A DNA stretch of 64,000 nt from Actinacidiphila epipremni (GCF_012034175.1 NZ_JAATEJ010000032.1:22274-86273); one strand, 5' to 3'. Positions 24,014 through 32,311 are shown, counted from the first letter of the stretch. Notes: generated from the sequence alone by a model not told the origin. Program-made: numbers and translations.

Positions 24014-25636
24014 TCAGCGCTCCCGCACCACCCGCGGCTCGTCCCACACCGGCCCCGGCGTCTCGCGGACCGTGCCGTCCGCCGAGAAGAGCAGGAAGCG
24101 GTCGAAGCTGCGGGCGAACCAGCGGTCGTGCGTCACGGCGAGCACCGTGCCGTCGTACGCCTCCAGGCCCTCCTGCAGCGCCTCCGCCGACTCCAGGTCC
24201 AGGTTGTCGGTCGGCTCGTCCAGCAGCAGCGCGGTCGTGCCGGCCAGCTCCATGAGCAGGATCTGGAAGCGGGCCTGCTGCCCGCCGGAGAGCTTGTCGA
24301 AGGGCTGGTCGCCCTGCCGCTCCAGCTCGTAGCGGCGCAGCACCGACATCGCCCGGCCGCGGTCGCGGGCGTGCTCGCTCCACAGGATGTCCACCAGGGT
24401 GCGGCCCAGCAGCTCGGGATGCGCGTGCGTCTGCGCGAAGTGGCCGGGCACGACCCGGGCGCCCAGCCGGAAGCCGCCGGTGTGCGCGACGCCGGTGTCG
24501 CCCGCGAGCAGCCGCAGGAAGTGCGACTTGCCCGAGCCGTTGGAGCCCAGCACGGCGACCCGCTCGCCGTAGAAGACCTCCAGGTCGAAGGGTTTCATCA
24601 GGCCGGTCAGGCCCAGCTTCTCGCAGGTCACCGCCCGTACGCCGGTACGGCCGCCCTTGAGCCGCATGCTGATCTCCTGCTCGCGCGGCGGCTCCTGCGG
24701 GGCGCCGGCGTCCTCGAAGCGCTTCAGCCGGGTCTGGGCGGCGTGGTAGCGCGAGGCCATGTCGGGGCTGTTCGCCGCCTGCTGCCGCAGCCGCTGCACC
24801 AGCGCCTTGAGCTTGGCGTGCTCCTCGTCCCAGCGGCGGCGCAGCTCCTCGAAGCGGGCGAAGCGCTCGCGGCGGGCGGCGTGGAAGGTGCCGAAGCCGC
24901 CGCCGTGCACCCACGCGGTGGCCCCGGTGGGGCCGGTCTCGACGCTGACGATCTTCTCCGCGGTACGGGACAGCAGCTCGCGGTCGTGGCTGACGAACAG
25001 CACGGTCTTGCGGGTCGCCGCGATCTGCTCCTCCAGCCAGCGCTTGCCGGGGACGTCCAGGTAGTTGTCCGGCTCGTCCAGCAGCAGCACCTCGTCGGGG
25101 CCGCGCAGCAGCGCCTCCAGCACCAGCCGCTTCTGCTCACCGCCGGACAGCGTCCTGACCTCGCGCCACTGCGCCCGCTCGTAGGGCACGCCCAGCGCGG
25201 CCGTCGTGCACATGTCCCACAGCGTCTCCGCCTCGTACCCGCGCGCCTCGGCCCAGTCGCCGAGCGCCTGCGCGTACGCCATCTGCGCCGGCTCGTCGTC
25301 CTGCGCCATGATCGCCAGCTCCGCCGCGTCCACGGCCTGCGCCGCGGCCCGGATCCGCGGGTGCGCGACCGAGACCAGCAGATCCCTTACGGTCGAGTCG
25401 TCGCGCACGCTGCCGACGAACTGGCGCATCACGCCGAGGCCGCCGCTGACGGTCACCGCGCCGCCGTGCGGGGTGAGCTCGCCGGCGATGAGCCGCAGCA
25501 GCGTCGTCTTGCCGGCGCCGTTCGCGCCGACGAGCGCGACGGCCGCGCCGTCCCCGACGCGGAACGAGACGTCGCCGAGCAGCGCCCGCCCGTCCGGCAG
25601 GTAGAACTCCAGGTGCGCTGCCTCCACATGTCCCAT
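24014..25636 (-). CDS. ABC-F family ATPase
   Basis: A 540-residue soluble tandem ABC ATPase of the ABC-F group, whose members act on ribosomes in translation control or antibiotic resistance. Domain 1 has Walker A GANGAGKTT, signature TLSGGEQKRL and Walker B EVLLLDEPDNYLD. Domain 2 has GSNGSGKSH, KLSGGQQARFQ and ALLLDEPTDNLD. The charged interdomain linker (about 255-310, RRERFARFEELRRRWDEEHAKLKA) is the P-site-tRNA interaction motif position. No membrane domain is nearby. The ATG at 25636 gives MGHVEAAHLEF. Related to the housekeeping-type actinobacterial ABC-F proteins; whether it confers resistance cannot be told. Confidence 0.9.
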   Translation of the reverse strand: MGHVEAAHLEFYLPDGRALLGDVSFRVGDGAAVALVGANGAGKTTLLRLIAGELTPHGGAVTVSGGLGVMRQFVGSVRDDSTVRDLLVSVAHPRIRAAAQAVDAAELAIMAQDDEPAQMAYAQALGDWAEARGYEAETLWDMCTTAALGVPYERAQWREVRTLSGGEQKRLVLEALLRGPDEVLLLDEPDNYLDVPGKRWLEEQIAATRKTVLFVSHDRELLSRTAEKIVSVETGPTGATAWVHGGGFGTFHAARRERFARFEELRRRWDEEHAKLKALVQRLRQQAANSPDMASRYHAAQTRLKRFEDAGAPQEPPREQEISMRLKGGRTGVRAVTCEKLGLTGLMKPFDLEVFYGERVAVLGSNGSGKSHFLRLLAGDTGVAHTGGFRLGARVVPGHFAQTHAHPELLGRTLVDILWSEHARDRGRAMSVLRRYELERQGDQPFDKLSGGQQARFQILLMELAGTTALLLDEPTDNLDLESAEALQEGLEAYDGTVLAVTHDRWFARSFDRFLLFSADGTVRETPGPVWDEPRVVRER

Positions 25637-25829
25637 GCCCCGGATTCTCCCGCCCCGCCGGACGGGGCCCAACCTCTTTTCGCTCCCGGGGGGCCGGCGG
25701 GGGCCGGCGTGGGCCTGGCCGCGGCCTGGCAGGGGCCTTGCGGGAGCCGGCGTGGGCCCGGCCGGACCTTGCGGGAGCCCTACGGGACCCCGGTAGGCCG
25801 GGGGACGGGGCGGCAATATGATGCGCGAC
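25637..25829. other. Divergent intergenic region with GC-rich direct repeats
   Basis: 193 bases between the divergent ABC-F and proline-rich membrane protein genes. GCCGGCGTGGGCC recurs at 25703-25715 and 25746-25758, and CCTTGCGGGAGCC recurs at about 25736-25748 and 25767-25779. It also contains the leaderless promoter at 25817-25822. Function unknown. Confidence 0.4.
25817..25822 (+). promoter_or_regulatory. -10 element for a leaderless transcript
   Basis: TATGAT lies exactly 7 bases before the ATG at 25830, the spacing expected if transcription starts at the A of the start codon. No clear -35. It decides the start at 25830 over the ATGs at 25818 and 25821, which lie inside the -10. Confidence 0.5.
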
Positions 25830-27437
25830 ATGACTGATGGCCCCGGGCAGCAGCCGCAGGAACCGCAGGAACCGCGCACCGGCCCCGCCGGCGGGGAGCG
25901 CGAGGTGCTGGAGGGGCGCGTCATCCCCTCCCGCCGGCACGAGGCGGACCCGCGGCAGCAGTTCCGCCAGGCGACCCCGCCGCCCCAGGCCCCCGAGCCC
26001 GGCCCGGCGTGGTCCCCCCAGGCCGACGCAGCCGCCCAGCCCGCGCCCCCGGCCACGCCGGCCCCGCAGCCGGCCGAGCCCTGGTCCGCGCCCCCGCAGC
26101 AGCCCGCCCTGGCCCCCTCGCCCCAGGCGACCGCGCCCCAGCTCCCCCAGCAGGCCGGCTACGCCTCCCCGCCGGCCCAGCCGGAGGCCCAGGCGCCCCA
26201 GACCCCGCAACCGGGTGCGTACGGCTACCCGCAGGCCGCCCCGCCGGAGTCCCAGGGCCAGCCCCAGGCCCCGCAGCAGCCGGGCTACGGCTACCCGCAG
26301 GGCCAGGCACCGGGCCCGCAGCCCGAGGCCCAGGCGCCGCAGCCGGGTGCGTACGGCTACCCGCAGCCGCAGGGCCAGGTGCCGCCGCAGGCCGGGTACG
26401 GCTACCCCCAGGCGCAGGCCCCGCAGCAGGGCGGTTACGGCTACCCGCAGGCGCAGCCGCAAGCCCCGGCGCCGCAGGCCCAGGCGCCGGCACCCGTACC
26501 GCAGCAGCAGGCCCCCGCGCAGGGGACCCCCCACGTACCCTTCGCCAGCGGTGCGACGCCGCCGCGCCCCGCGCCCCGCGCCCGGCAGGCGGAGCCGGCC
26601 ACCTCCACCACGAGCGGCACCAGCGGCAGCGGCAACAACAGCGACGCGTCCACCCCCGACTGGAACGCCCTCGCCGAGCAGCAGGAGTCCGGCGCCCGCC
26701 GCAAGCGGGTCCTCATGCTCACCGGCGGGATCGTGGCCGTCGCCGTGATCGCCGGCGGTGTCGCCACCGCGGTCGTGATGTCCGGTAAGGACGATGGCAA
26801 GTCCGTCGCCTCACCCTCCTCCTCGGCGACCGGCACGGCGAGCCAGCAGCCCCTCCCGCCGGCCCCGTCCTTCTCCTCCGTGGCCCCGCCGCCCCCGGCG
26901 AACCCGCTGGACTACCTCAACTCCCCCGCGAAGGACAAGGCACCGCTCACGCCGGACAGCCTCTTCCCCGGCAAGCAGTTCGTGTGGGAGGGCCGCACGT
27001 ACACCAAGACGGTCTCGGACGTCACCACCTCCTGCGCGAAGAACGCCCGCCAGGCGCTGGCGACCGCCCTCACCACCAGCGGCTGCCAGAAGCTGGTCCG
27101 GGCGACCTACACGGACGGCGCGCTCGCCGTCACCGTCGGCGTCGCCGTCTTCCCGGACGACGCGCACTCCAAGAAGGTCCAGAAGGTCTCGCAGTACCTG
27201 GCCCCCCTCAACGGCGGCGGCATCGCGAGCTTCTGCCGCGCGGTGCGCTGCCAGATGACGTCCAACGCGGTGGGCCGCTACGCGTACTTCGCGATCGCCG
27301 GCTACAAGAACGGCACGACGCTCGCGGCGACCGACACCGAGGGCAAGCAAGCGGCGGACGACGCCTCCGACTTCGCCTTCAGCCGCATCGTCCAACGCGG
27401 CAAGGACGCCGCGGCGGCGGACCCGGCCCGCCAGTAA
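25830..27437 (+). CDS. Membrane-anchored protein with Pro/Gln-rich cytoplasmic repeats
   Basis: A 535-residue protein of unknown function. Residues about 1-285 are low complexity, rich in Pro, Gln and Ala, with recurring AYGYPQ / GYGYPQ units between about 115 and 210. A basic stretch (ARRKRVLM) and one hydrophobic span (LTGGIVAVAVIAGGVATAVVM, about 292-312) follow. The C-terminal ~170 residues are predicted outside: TPDSLFPGKQFVWEGRTYTKTVSDVTTSC and a second cysteine pair suggest a folded, disulphide-bonded domain. This cytosolic-repeat/single-span/outside-domain plan is common among actinobacterial envelope proteins. Convergent with truA (9 bases apart). Confidence 0.75.
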   Translation: MTDGPGQQPQEPQEPRTGPAGGEREVLEGRVIPSRRHEADPRQQFRQATPPPQAPEPGPAWSPQADAAAQPAPPATPAPQPAEPWSAPPQQPALAPSPQATAPQLPQQAGYASPPAQPEAQAPQTPQPGAYGYPQAAPPESQGQPQAPQQPGYGYPQGQAPGPQPEAQAPQPGAYGYPQPQGQVPPQAGYGYPQAQAPQQGGYGYPQAQPQAPAPQAQAPAPVPQQQAPAQGTPHVPFASGATPPRPAPRARQAEPATSTTSGTSGSGNNSDASTPDWNALAEQQESGARRKRVLMLTGGIVAVAVIAGGVATAVVMSGKDDGKSVASPSSSATGTASQQPLPPAPSFSSVAPPPPANPLDYLNSPAKDKAPLTPDSLFPGKQFVWEGRTYTKTVSDVTTSCAKNARQALATALTTSGCQKLVRATYTDGALAVTVGVAVFPDDAHSKKVQKVSQYLAPLNGGGIASFCRAVRCQMTSNAVGRYAYFAIAGYKNGTTLAATDTEGKQAADDASDFAFSRIVQRGKDAAAADPARQ

Positions 27438-27446
27438 CGCGCAGCC

Positions 27447-28304
27447 TCAGACGCACCCGGCCGGCAGGGTGCGCAGGTTGCGGGCCTCAAGGTTGCGCGC
27501 GGCGAGCAGGTGGTCCGGCGGGTAGCCGACCTCCTCCAGGGTGAGGCCGTGGGGCCGCACGACGTTGACGGCGGAGTGCCGGACCCGCCCGGCAAGGACC
27601 TCCGCCGGGAAGCCCACCGGCTTGTGCCCGTCGCCGACCAGGATCATCGCCCCGACCAGCGCCCGCACCATGTTGTGGCAGAAGGCGTCCGCCCGCACCG
27701 TGGCGACGGCCACCCCGTCGTCCCGCCGCTCCCACCGCACGTCCAGCAGCGTACGGATCGTCGTCGCCCCCTCCCGCTTCTTGCAGTACGCGGCGAAGTC
27801 ATGCTCCCCGAGCAGCAGCCGCCCGGCCTCGTTCATCGCCTCGACGTCGACGGGCCGGTCGTGCCACAGCACATGCCCGCGCAGCAGCGGGTCCACCCCG
27901 CCGGGGTGGTCACCGACCCGGTAGGCGTACCGCCGCCACACCGCCGAGAAGCGCGCGTTGAAGCCCGCCGGCGCCTCGCCCACCCCGAAGACCCGCACGT
28001 CCCACGGCAGCCGCCCGGCCAGCCGCCGCCGCAGCTTGTCCCGCTCGGCCTCCCACACCTCCCCCGGCAGATCCACATGCGCCACCTGCCCCCGCGCATG
28101 CACCCCCGCGTCCGTCCGCCCCGCGACCGTCAACTCCACCGGCCCCCCCAGCCGCAACACCGTCGCGATCGCGTCCTCCACCTCCCCCTGCACAGTCCGC
28201 CGCGCCCGCTGCCTGGCCCACCCGGAAAACCCGGCCCCGTCATACGCCAGATCCAACCGCACCCGCACAAAACCGTCCTGGGGCTGATCACCATGCTCGC
28301 TCAC
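27447..28304 (-). CDS. truA: tRNA pseudouridine(38-40) synthase
   Basis: A 285-residue TruA that isomerises uridines 38-40 in the tRNA anticodon arm. The catalytic aspartate is in VAGRTDAGVHARGQVAH. Other marks are VRLDLAYDGAGFSGWARQ at the N-terminus, FNARFSAVWRRYAYRV, HDFAAYCKK and RADAFCHNMVRALVGAMILVG near the end. Start is GTG 28304 (VSEHGDQPQDG). In S. coelicolor, as I recall, truA directly follows rplQ on the same strand; here a 3.2-kb plus-strand cassette separates them, leaving truA with only a 75-base divergent upstream region. Confidence 0.95.
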   Translation of the reverse strand: MSEHGDQPQDGFVRVRLDLAYDGAGFSGWARQRARRTVQGEVEDAIATVLRLGGPVELTVAGRTDAGVHARGQVAHVDLPGEVWEAERDKLRRRLAGRLPWDVRVFGVGEAPAGFNARFSAVWRRYAYRVGDHPGGVDPLLRGHVLWHDRPVDVEAMNEAGRLLLGEHDFAAYCKKREGATTIRTLLDVRWERRDDGVAVATVRADAFCHNMVRALVGAMILVGDGHKPVGFPAEVLAGRVRHSAVNVVRPHGLTLEEVGYPPDHLLAARNLEARNLRTLPAGCV

Positions 28305-28367
28305 AGGGTGCAGCTTCTCAGAGCGGGGCCGTCGCCAGGACACAGGCCCGGCCGCGCAGGGCGCCGA

Positions 28368-28373
28368 TAGGAT
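28368..28373 (+). promoter_or_regulatory. -10 element for a leaderless cassette transcript
   Basis: TAGGAT is followed by 6 bases and the ATG at 28380 of the DUF262 gene. This spacing fits leaderless transcription. No convincing -35 is seen in the 75-base gap to truA. Confidence 0.45.
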
Positions 28374-28379
28374 CCCCGC

Positions 28380-29534
28380 ATGTCGACGGAGCAGGAACAG
28401 CAGCCTCCCCAGGTGGTCGAGGACGTCTTCGACGGCCAGGTCACGGGCGTCGAGGTCGAGCAGGACGAGGACACCCAGAGCGAGATCCCGATCACCAAGC
28501 CGTGGGATCCGTCGCAGATCCGGGTGACCACCGGCCAGTTCTCGCTGCGGAACATCCTCGACCAGATCGACGAGGGGTCGATCGAGCTGGCCCCGGACTT
28601 CCAGCGCGGCAAGGTCTGGAAGGACGGGCAGAAGTCCCGGCTCGTGGAGTCCCTGCTCTTGCAGATCCCCCTCCCGGCCTTCTACTTCGCCGAGGACAAC
28701 AGCGGCGGCTTCCGCGTCGTGGACGGCCTGCAACGTCTGTCGACGCTGCACGACTACGTCCGGGGCGACCGCTTCCTCCTCAAGGAGCTGGAGTACCTCA
28801 CGAGCGAGAACGGCAAGCGGTTCGGCGACCTGCCGGTCCAGTGGCAACGGCGCATCAACAACGCCCAGTTGACGGTCAACGTCATCGACCCGACCACGCC
28901 CTCCGGGGTGATGTACGACATCTTCAAGCGGATCAACACCGGCGGCACCCCGCTCAACGCCCAGGAGATCCGGCACTGCATGAGCAAGAACCGCAGCCGC
29001 CGGATCCTCAAGGAGATGACGTCGATGCCGGAGTTCGACCAGGCGACCCATCTGAGCGGCCACATCAGGATGAACGACCGCGAGGTGGCGCTGCGCTTCG
29101 CCGCCTTCTGGCTGCGCGGTGTCGAGGGATACGACGAGCAGCCGGCCATGGACGCCTTCCTGGAGACCACCACCGAGTGGTTGGACGACGACAGGCGCGT
29201 TCCGGACATCGACGTGCAGCGGATGTACGACGCGTTCCGCAGCGCCATGAGCAACGCGCGACTGGTCTTCGGCGAGCACGCCTTCCGCAAATGGCCGCTG
29301 GGAACGGCCTACCGCAGCCCCGTCAACCGTGCCCTGGTCGAGACCTGGGCGATCGCCCTCGCCACCAAGGACCCGGAGGACCTGAAGCGGCGCAAGCACG
29401 CGATCGTCAGCGCGGCGAGACGACGCATGACCAGCGACTACCGCTACCTCGAAGCCATCACCTCCTCGACCGGCGACCGCCGGCGGGTGGCCTACCGGTT
29501 CGACGCGGCCCGTGAGGACGCGGACGCCTCATGA
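28380..29534 (+). CDS. DUF262 (GmrS/ParB-like) protein
   Basis: A 384-residue protein dominated by a DUF262 domain, the ParB/Srx-like NTPase-binding domain found in GmrSD type IV restriction, SspE and BrxU. Diagnostic blocks: LAPDFQRGKVWK (about 71-82), VVDGLQRLSTLHDY (about 114-127) equivalent to the DGQQR motif, and FKRINTGGTPLNAQEIRHC (about 182-200). An acidic N-terminal segment (about 1-35) precedes the domain. The C-terminal part continues as helices (VALRFAAFWLRGVEGY) and ends without the DUF1524 HNH nuclease carried by GmrD or SspE. First gene of a three-gene cassette, overlapping the ATPase gene by 4 bases. Role: probably nucleotide- or DNA-sensing partner in a defence module (inference). 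Confidence 0.85.
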   Translation: MSTEQEQQPPQVVEDVFDGQVTGVEVEQDEDTQSEIPITKPWDPSQIRVTTGQFSLRNILDQIDEGSIELAPDFQRGKVWKDGQKSRLVESLLLQIPLPAFYFAEDNSGGFRVVDGLQRLSTLHDYVRGDRFLLKELEYLTSENGKRFGDLPVQWQRRINNAQLTVNVIDPTTPSGVMYDIFKRINTGGTPLNAQEIRHCMSKNRSRRILKEMTSMPEFDQATHLSGHIRMNDREVALRFAAFWLRGVEGYDEQPAMDAFLETTTEWLDDDRRVPDIDVQRMYDAFRSAMSNARLVFGEHAFRKWPLGTAYRSPVNRALVETWAIALATKDPEDLKRRKHAIVSAARRRMTSDYRYLEAITSSTGDRRRVAYRFDAAREDADAS

Positions 29535-30631
29535 GCCTGACCGGCCTCCATGTCGAACGGCTGAAGTGCTTCACCGAGGCCGACCTTCCGCTGCGGCCGA
29601 TGACCGTACTGACCGGGTTCAACGGAGCGGGCAAGAGCACGGTGGTCCAGGCGCTGCTCCTCGCCCGCCAGGCGGCGCAGGCCCCGGCGGCCACCACCGT
29701 ACGGCTCAACGGGCCGTACGGGCTCGCGCTCGGTGAGGCGCAGGAGCTGCTGCACCCCGGCGCCGAGGTCCCCGAGATCGGGATCTCGCTGCGGTCCGGC
29801 GACGCCGACTGGGCGTACCACTTCGGTGTGCCGGACGAGCGGGCGCTGCATCTGGACGTGCTGGCCGCCCCGGGCGAACCGCCGCCCGGGCTGAGCCGCG
29901 GCGGCTTCGGCTTCACGTACCTGGGGGCCGAGCGGCTGGGCCCCCGTGACGTCCTTGCGGTCTCCGGTGAGCCGCCCGAGGACCTCGGGGTCGGCGTGCG
30001 GGGCGAGCACACCGCCCAGGTGCTGGCCCTCCGCGAACTCCGCGTCACCCGCAAGGCCCTCAACGTACGCGAGCAGCTGCTGTTCCCGGACTCGTCGGTG
30101 AGCCTGCTGCGGACCCAGACCGAGGAGTGGGCCTCGCACATCATCCGGCCACTGCGGCTGGAGGCACTGTGGACACCGGGCATGGCGGCCAGCGCGCTGC
30201 GCGTCCAGGGGCCCACCGGCGATGTCATCCGCCCCGCGAACACCGGGTTCGGTGTCTCGTACGCGCTCCCCGTCGTCGTGGCCGGGCTCATGACGTCGCC
30301 CGGGGACGTGCTGATCGTGGAGAACCCGGAGGCGCATCTCCATCCGGCCGGCCAGTCGCGGATCGGCGCGTTCCTCGCGCGGGTCGCCGGCAGCGGCGTC
30401 CAGGTCGTCGTCGAGACCCACAGCGACCATGTGCTCAACGGAATCCGCCTCGCGTCGGCCGCCGACGGACTTCTGCCGCCCTCGGACGTGGTGATCCACT
30501 TCTTCGGCTACGACGGCATCGTCCCCATCGAGCTGGGCGAACACGGCGATCTCTCCCGGTGGCCGGACGGATTCTTCGACCAGATCGAGGACGACCTGGG
30601 GAGGCTCGCCCGTGCCCGGCGCCGCAGGTGA
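29531..30631 (+). CDS. AAA15/DUF3696-type ATPase
   Basis: A 366-residue SMC/ABC-like ATPase of the AAA15 (OLD-like) superfamily. Walker A is GFNGAGKST (29-37). NTGFGVSYALPVVVAGL (about 237-253) matches the NxGxGxSxxLP signature-like motif of this group. Walker B is VLIVENPEAHLHP (about 260-272), followed by QVVVETHSDHVLNGIRLA with the switch histidine (about 292-309). The C-terminal part (VIHFFGYDGIVPIELGEHGDLSRWPDGFFDQ) matches the DUF3696 tail that typically ends these proteins. No TOPRIM nuclease domain is present, unlike OLD. Coupled to DUF262 by ATGA overlap and to the third gene by a 20-base overlap. Confidence 0.87.
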   Translation: MSLTGLHVERLKCFTEADLPLRPMTVLTGFNGAGKSTVVQALLLARQAAQAPAATTVRLNGPYGLALGEAQELLHPGAEVPEIGISLRSGDADWAYHFGVPDERALHLDVLAAPGEPPPGLSRGGFGFTYLGAERLGPRDVLAVSGEPPEDLGVGVRGEHTAQVLALRELRVTRKALNVREQLLFPDSSVSLLRTQTEEWASHIIRPLRLEALWTPGMAASALRVQGPTGDVIRPANTGFGVSYALPVVVAGLMTSPGDVLIVENPEAHLHPAGQSRIGAFLARVAGSGVQVVVETHSDHVLNGIRLASAADGLLPPSDVVIHFFGYDGIVPIELGEHGDLSRWPDGFFDQIEDDLGRLARARRRR

Positions 30632-31580
30632 GCCGTACCGGCTGGTCGTCGAGCACGGGAGCTTCGACTTCCGGGGCCACTCCGGTGCCGCCCTGACCGA
30701 CCTCCTCGACGAGTTCAGCGACGCGCTGGACGACCTCCAGGACGTCCAGCCGGTCGCCGCGTGGAGGTCCTGGTCGGAGCTGCCGTGCCGGGAGAACGAG
30801 CTGCTCTGCGACTTTCTGTACCAGCGGGCCTCGGGGCGGGAGACCGCCTCGCCGGACGCCAAGCGCCGGATGATCCAGCTCATGGACCGGTGCCGCCTGT
30901 GGGACGACGACGAGGCGGAGCGGACGCCGGACGGCGTACGTGTGGCCGGTGCGGCGCACGAGTGGCCCTCCGCCGCGGGGCATGCGCTGCGCCGGACGCT
31001 CCAGGGCACCACCACGGCCTGCCTGCTCTTCCCGGCGGCGGCGACGGCGTCCGGCTGGCAGCCGGTGGAGTCGGACGACGGGACGGCGGCCGTCTTCTTC
31101 GTCAGGGCCGCCGGTGAGATCCCCGGCTTCTGGCGGGCGGTCTTCGACCTGGAGGATGTCGACGAGGCCGGCTTCGGCGACCTTGCCCGCGCGGCCTTTC
31201 CCGGGCTCGTGCTCGCGGACTCGCTCTCCTTCGGGAAGTTCCAGGGTCACTACCGGGACGTGCGCTCCTGGGTGGTGCGCGTGCTGTCGGTGACGAACGA
31301 CCACTTCGCCGAGGCGGTCACCGCCGGCAACGGCATCCCGAGGCAGGTGCAGGCGGCGCTCGGCGGGCACGGCGTCACGTTGTCGCCGGAGAGCCCGAAG
31401 ACCCATGCGAACGACGCGGCGATGCGGGAGCGGGACGTCGAGCACGAAGGGGAGACGTACCGCTGCGAATGGCACGCCAAGCAGCACCCCACCTACAACC
31501 GGGTGCATTTCTCGCTGCCCGATCAGCGGCTCGGCGGCCGGATACTGATCGGCATCTTCACCGACCATCTGTCGGTCTGA
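30612..31580 (+). CDS. Unknown third cassette protein, putative effector
   Basis: A 322-residue protein that I do not recognise. GTG 30612 is preceded by TGGGGAGG with 7-base spacing and overlaps the ATPase gene by 20 bases. N-terminal half: helical and acidic (LTDLLDEFSDALDDLQDV; a CRENELLCDFLYQRASGRE segment). The middle (VFFVRAAGEIPGFWRAVFDLEDVDE) is a mixed alpha/beta region ending at DSLSFGKFQGHYRDVRSWVVRVLSVTNDHF. The C-terminal ~75 residues are the most family-like: LSPESPKTHAND, then YRCEWHAKQH (about 282-291), NRVHFSLPD and RILIGIFTDHLSV, a strand-rich module resembling a RelE-type fold by pattern only. No Walker motifs, membrane span or signal peptide. It is the likely effector or DNA/RNA-contacting subunit of the DUF262-ATPase cassette (inference). 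Confidence 0.6.
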   Translation: MPGAAGEPYRLVVEHGSFDFRGHSGAALTDLLDEFSDALDDLQDVQPVAAWRSWSELPCRENELLCDFLYQRASGRETASPDAKRRMIQLMDRCRLWDDDEAERTPDGVRVAGAAHEWPSAAGHALRRTLQGTTTACLLFPAAATASGWQPVESDDGTAAVFFVRAAGEIPGFWRAVFDLEDVDEAGFGDLARAAFPGLVLADSLSFGKFQGHYRDVRSWVVRVLSVTNDHFAEAVTAGNGIPRQVQAALGGHGVTLSPESPKTHANDAAMRERDVEHEGETYRCEWHAKQHPTYNRVHFSLPDQRLGGRILIGIFTDHLSV

Positions 31581-31586
31581 AACGCA

Positions 31587-31621
31587 GGCGGACCCGCACC
31601 CCCAGGGGGTGCGGGTCCGCC
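31587..31621. terminator. Bidirectional terminator between the cassette and rplQ
   Basis: 17-bp arms GGCGGACCCGCACCCCC / GGGGGTGCGGGTCCGCC around a single A (effective loop a few bases larger), lying 6 bases past the cassette stop and 19 bases past the rplQ stop. It serves both convergent units. Confidence 0.88.
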
Positions 31622-31639
31622 GGTCGGGCCTGGGGTGCC

Positions 31640-32182
31640 TCAGGCGTCCTTGGCCTCGTCGGCCGCGTCCTCGGACGGCTTCGCGTCCTCGACGGCCTCG
31701 GCCTCGGGCGCGGCGTCCTCGGGGGTCGCGTCCTTGACCTCGGCGAGGGCGGCGTCGCCGGCCTTGTCCTTGGCGGAGCGCTTGGTCGCGGCCTCGGCCT
31801 CACCCACGGCGGACTGCTGGACGGTCAGGGCCTCGACCAGCTCGATGACCGCCATCGGCGCGTTGTCGCCGCGGCGCGGGCCGATCTTGGTGATGCGGGT
31901 GTAGCCACCCGGGCGGTTCTCGTAGCGCGGGCCGATCTCGGTGAAGAGCGTGTGGACGACGCTCTTGTCCGTGATGACCTGGAGAACCTGGCGACGGTTG
32001 TGGATGTCGCCCTTCTTCGCCTTGGTGATCAGGCGCTCCGCGACCGGGCGCAGCCGGCGCGCCTTGGCCTCGGTGGTGGTGATGCGGCCGTGCTCGAAGA
32101 GCGACTTCGCGAGGTTCGCGAGGAGCAGCTTCTCGTGCGCGGCGCTGCCGCCCAGACGGGCACCCTTGGCGGGCTGAGGCAT
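31640..32182 (-). CDS. rplQ: 50S ribosomal protein L17
   Basis: A 180-residue bL17. The core (1-115) has MPQPAKGARLGGSAAHEKLL, SLFEHGRITTTEAKARRLRP and GGYTRITKIGPRRGDNAPMAVIEL. A C-terminal acidic/alanine-rich tail of about 60 residues (AEVKDATPEDAAPEAEAVED) is longer than in most bacteria but usual in streptomycetes. Last gene of the alpha operon. A strong hairpin lies between it and rpoA, and a terminator follows it. Confidence 0.97.
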   Translation of the reverse strand: MPQPAKGARLGGSAAHEKLLLANLAKSLFEHGRITTTEAKARRLRPVAERLITKAKKGDIHNRRQVLQVITDKSVVHTLFTEIGPRYENRPGGYTRITKIGPRRGDNAPMAVIELVEALTVQQSAVGEAEAATKRSAKDKAGDAALAEVKDATPEDAAPEAEAVEDAKPSEDAADEAKDA

Positions 32183-32206
32183 GGGTCCTTCTCCTTCTCG
32201 GCTGCA

Positions 32207-32225
32207 CCGGCCGTGTCAGGTACCG
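32207..32225. repeat. 19-bp direct repeat, copy in the rplQ leader
   Basis: CCGGCCGTGTCAGGTACCG, identical to 35068-35086 in the rpsM leader. This copy lies 25 bases before the rplQ ATG. Confidence 0.8.
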
Positions 32226-32260
32226 GTGTCAGTACGGGCCGGCGGACGCCGACCCGTTGG

Positions 32261-32286
32261 TCCCGGGGCGCCAGAGCGCCCCGGGA
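32261..32286 (-). terminator. Hairpin between rpoA and rplQ
   Basis: Perfect 11-bp arms TCCCGGGGCGC / GCGCCCCGGGA with loop CAGA, 25 bases past the rpoA stop. No T-tract. Could be an attenuator or mRNA-stability element separating rpoA and rplQ dosage. Confidence 0.6.
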
Positions 32287-32311
32287 GGTCACAACGCGAG
32301 CCCGGAAGGGC

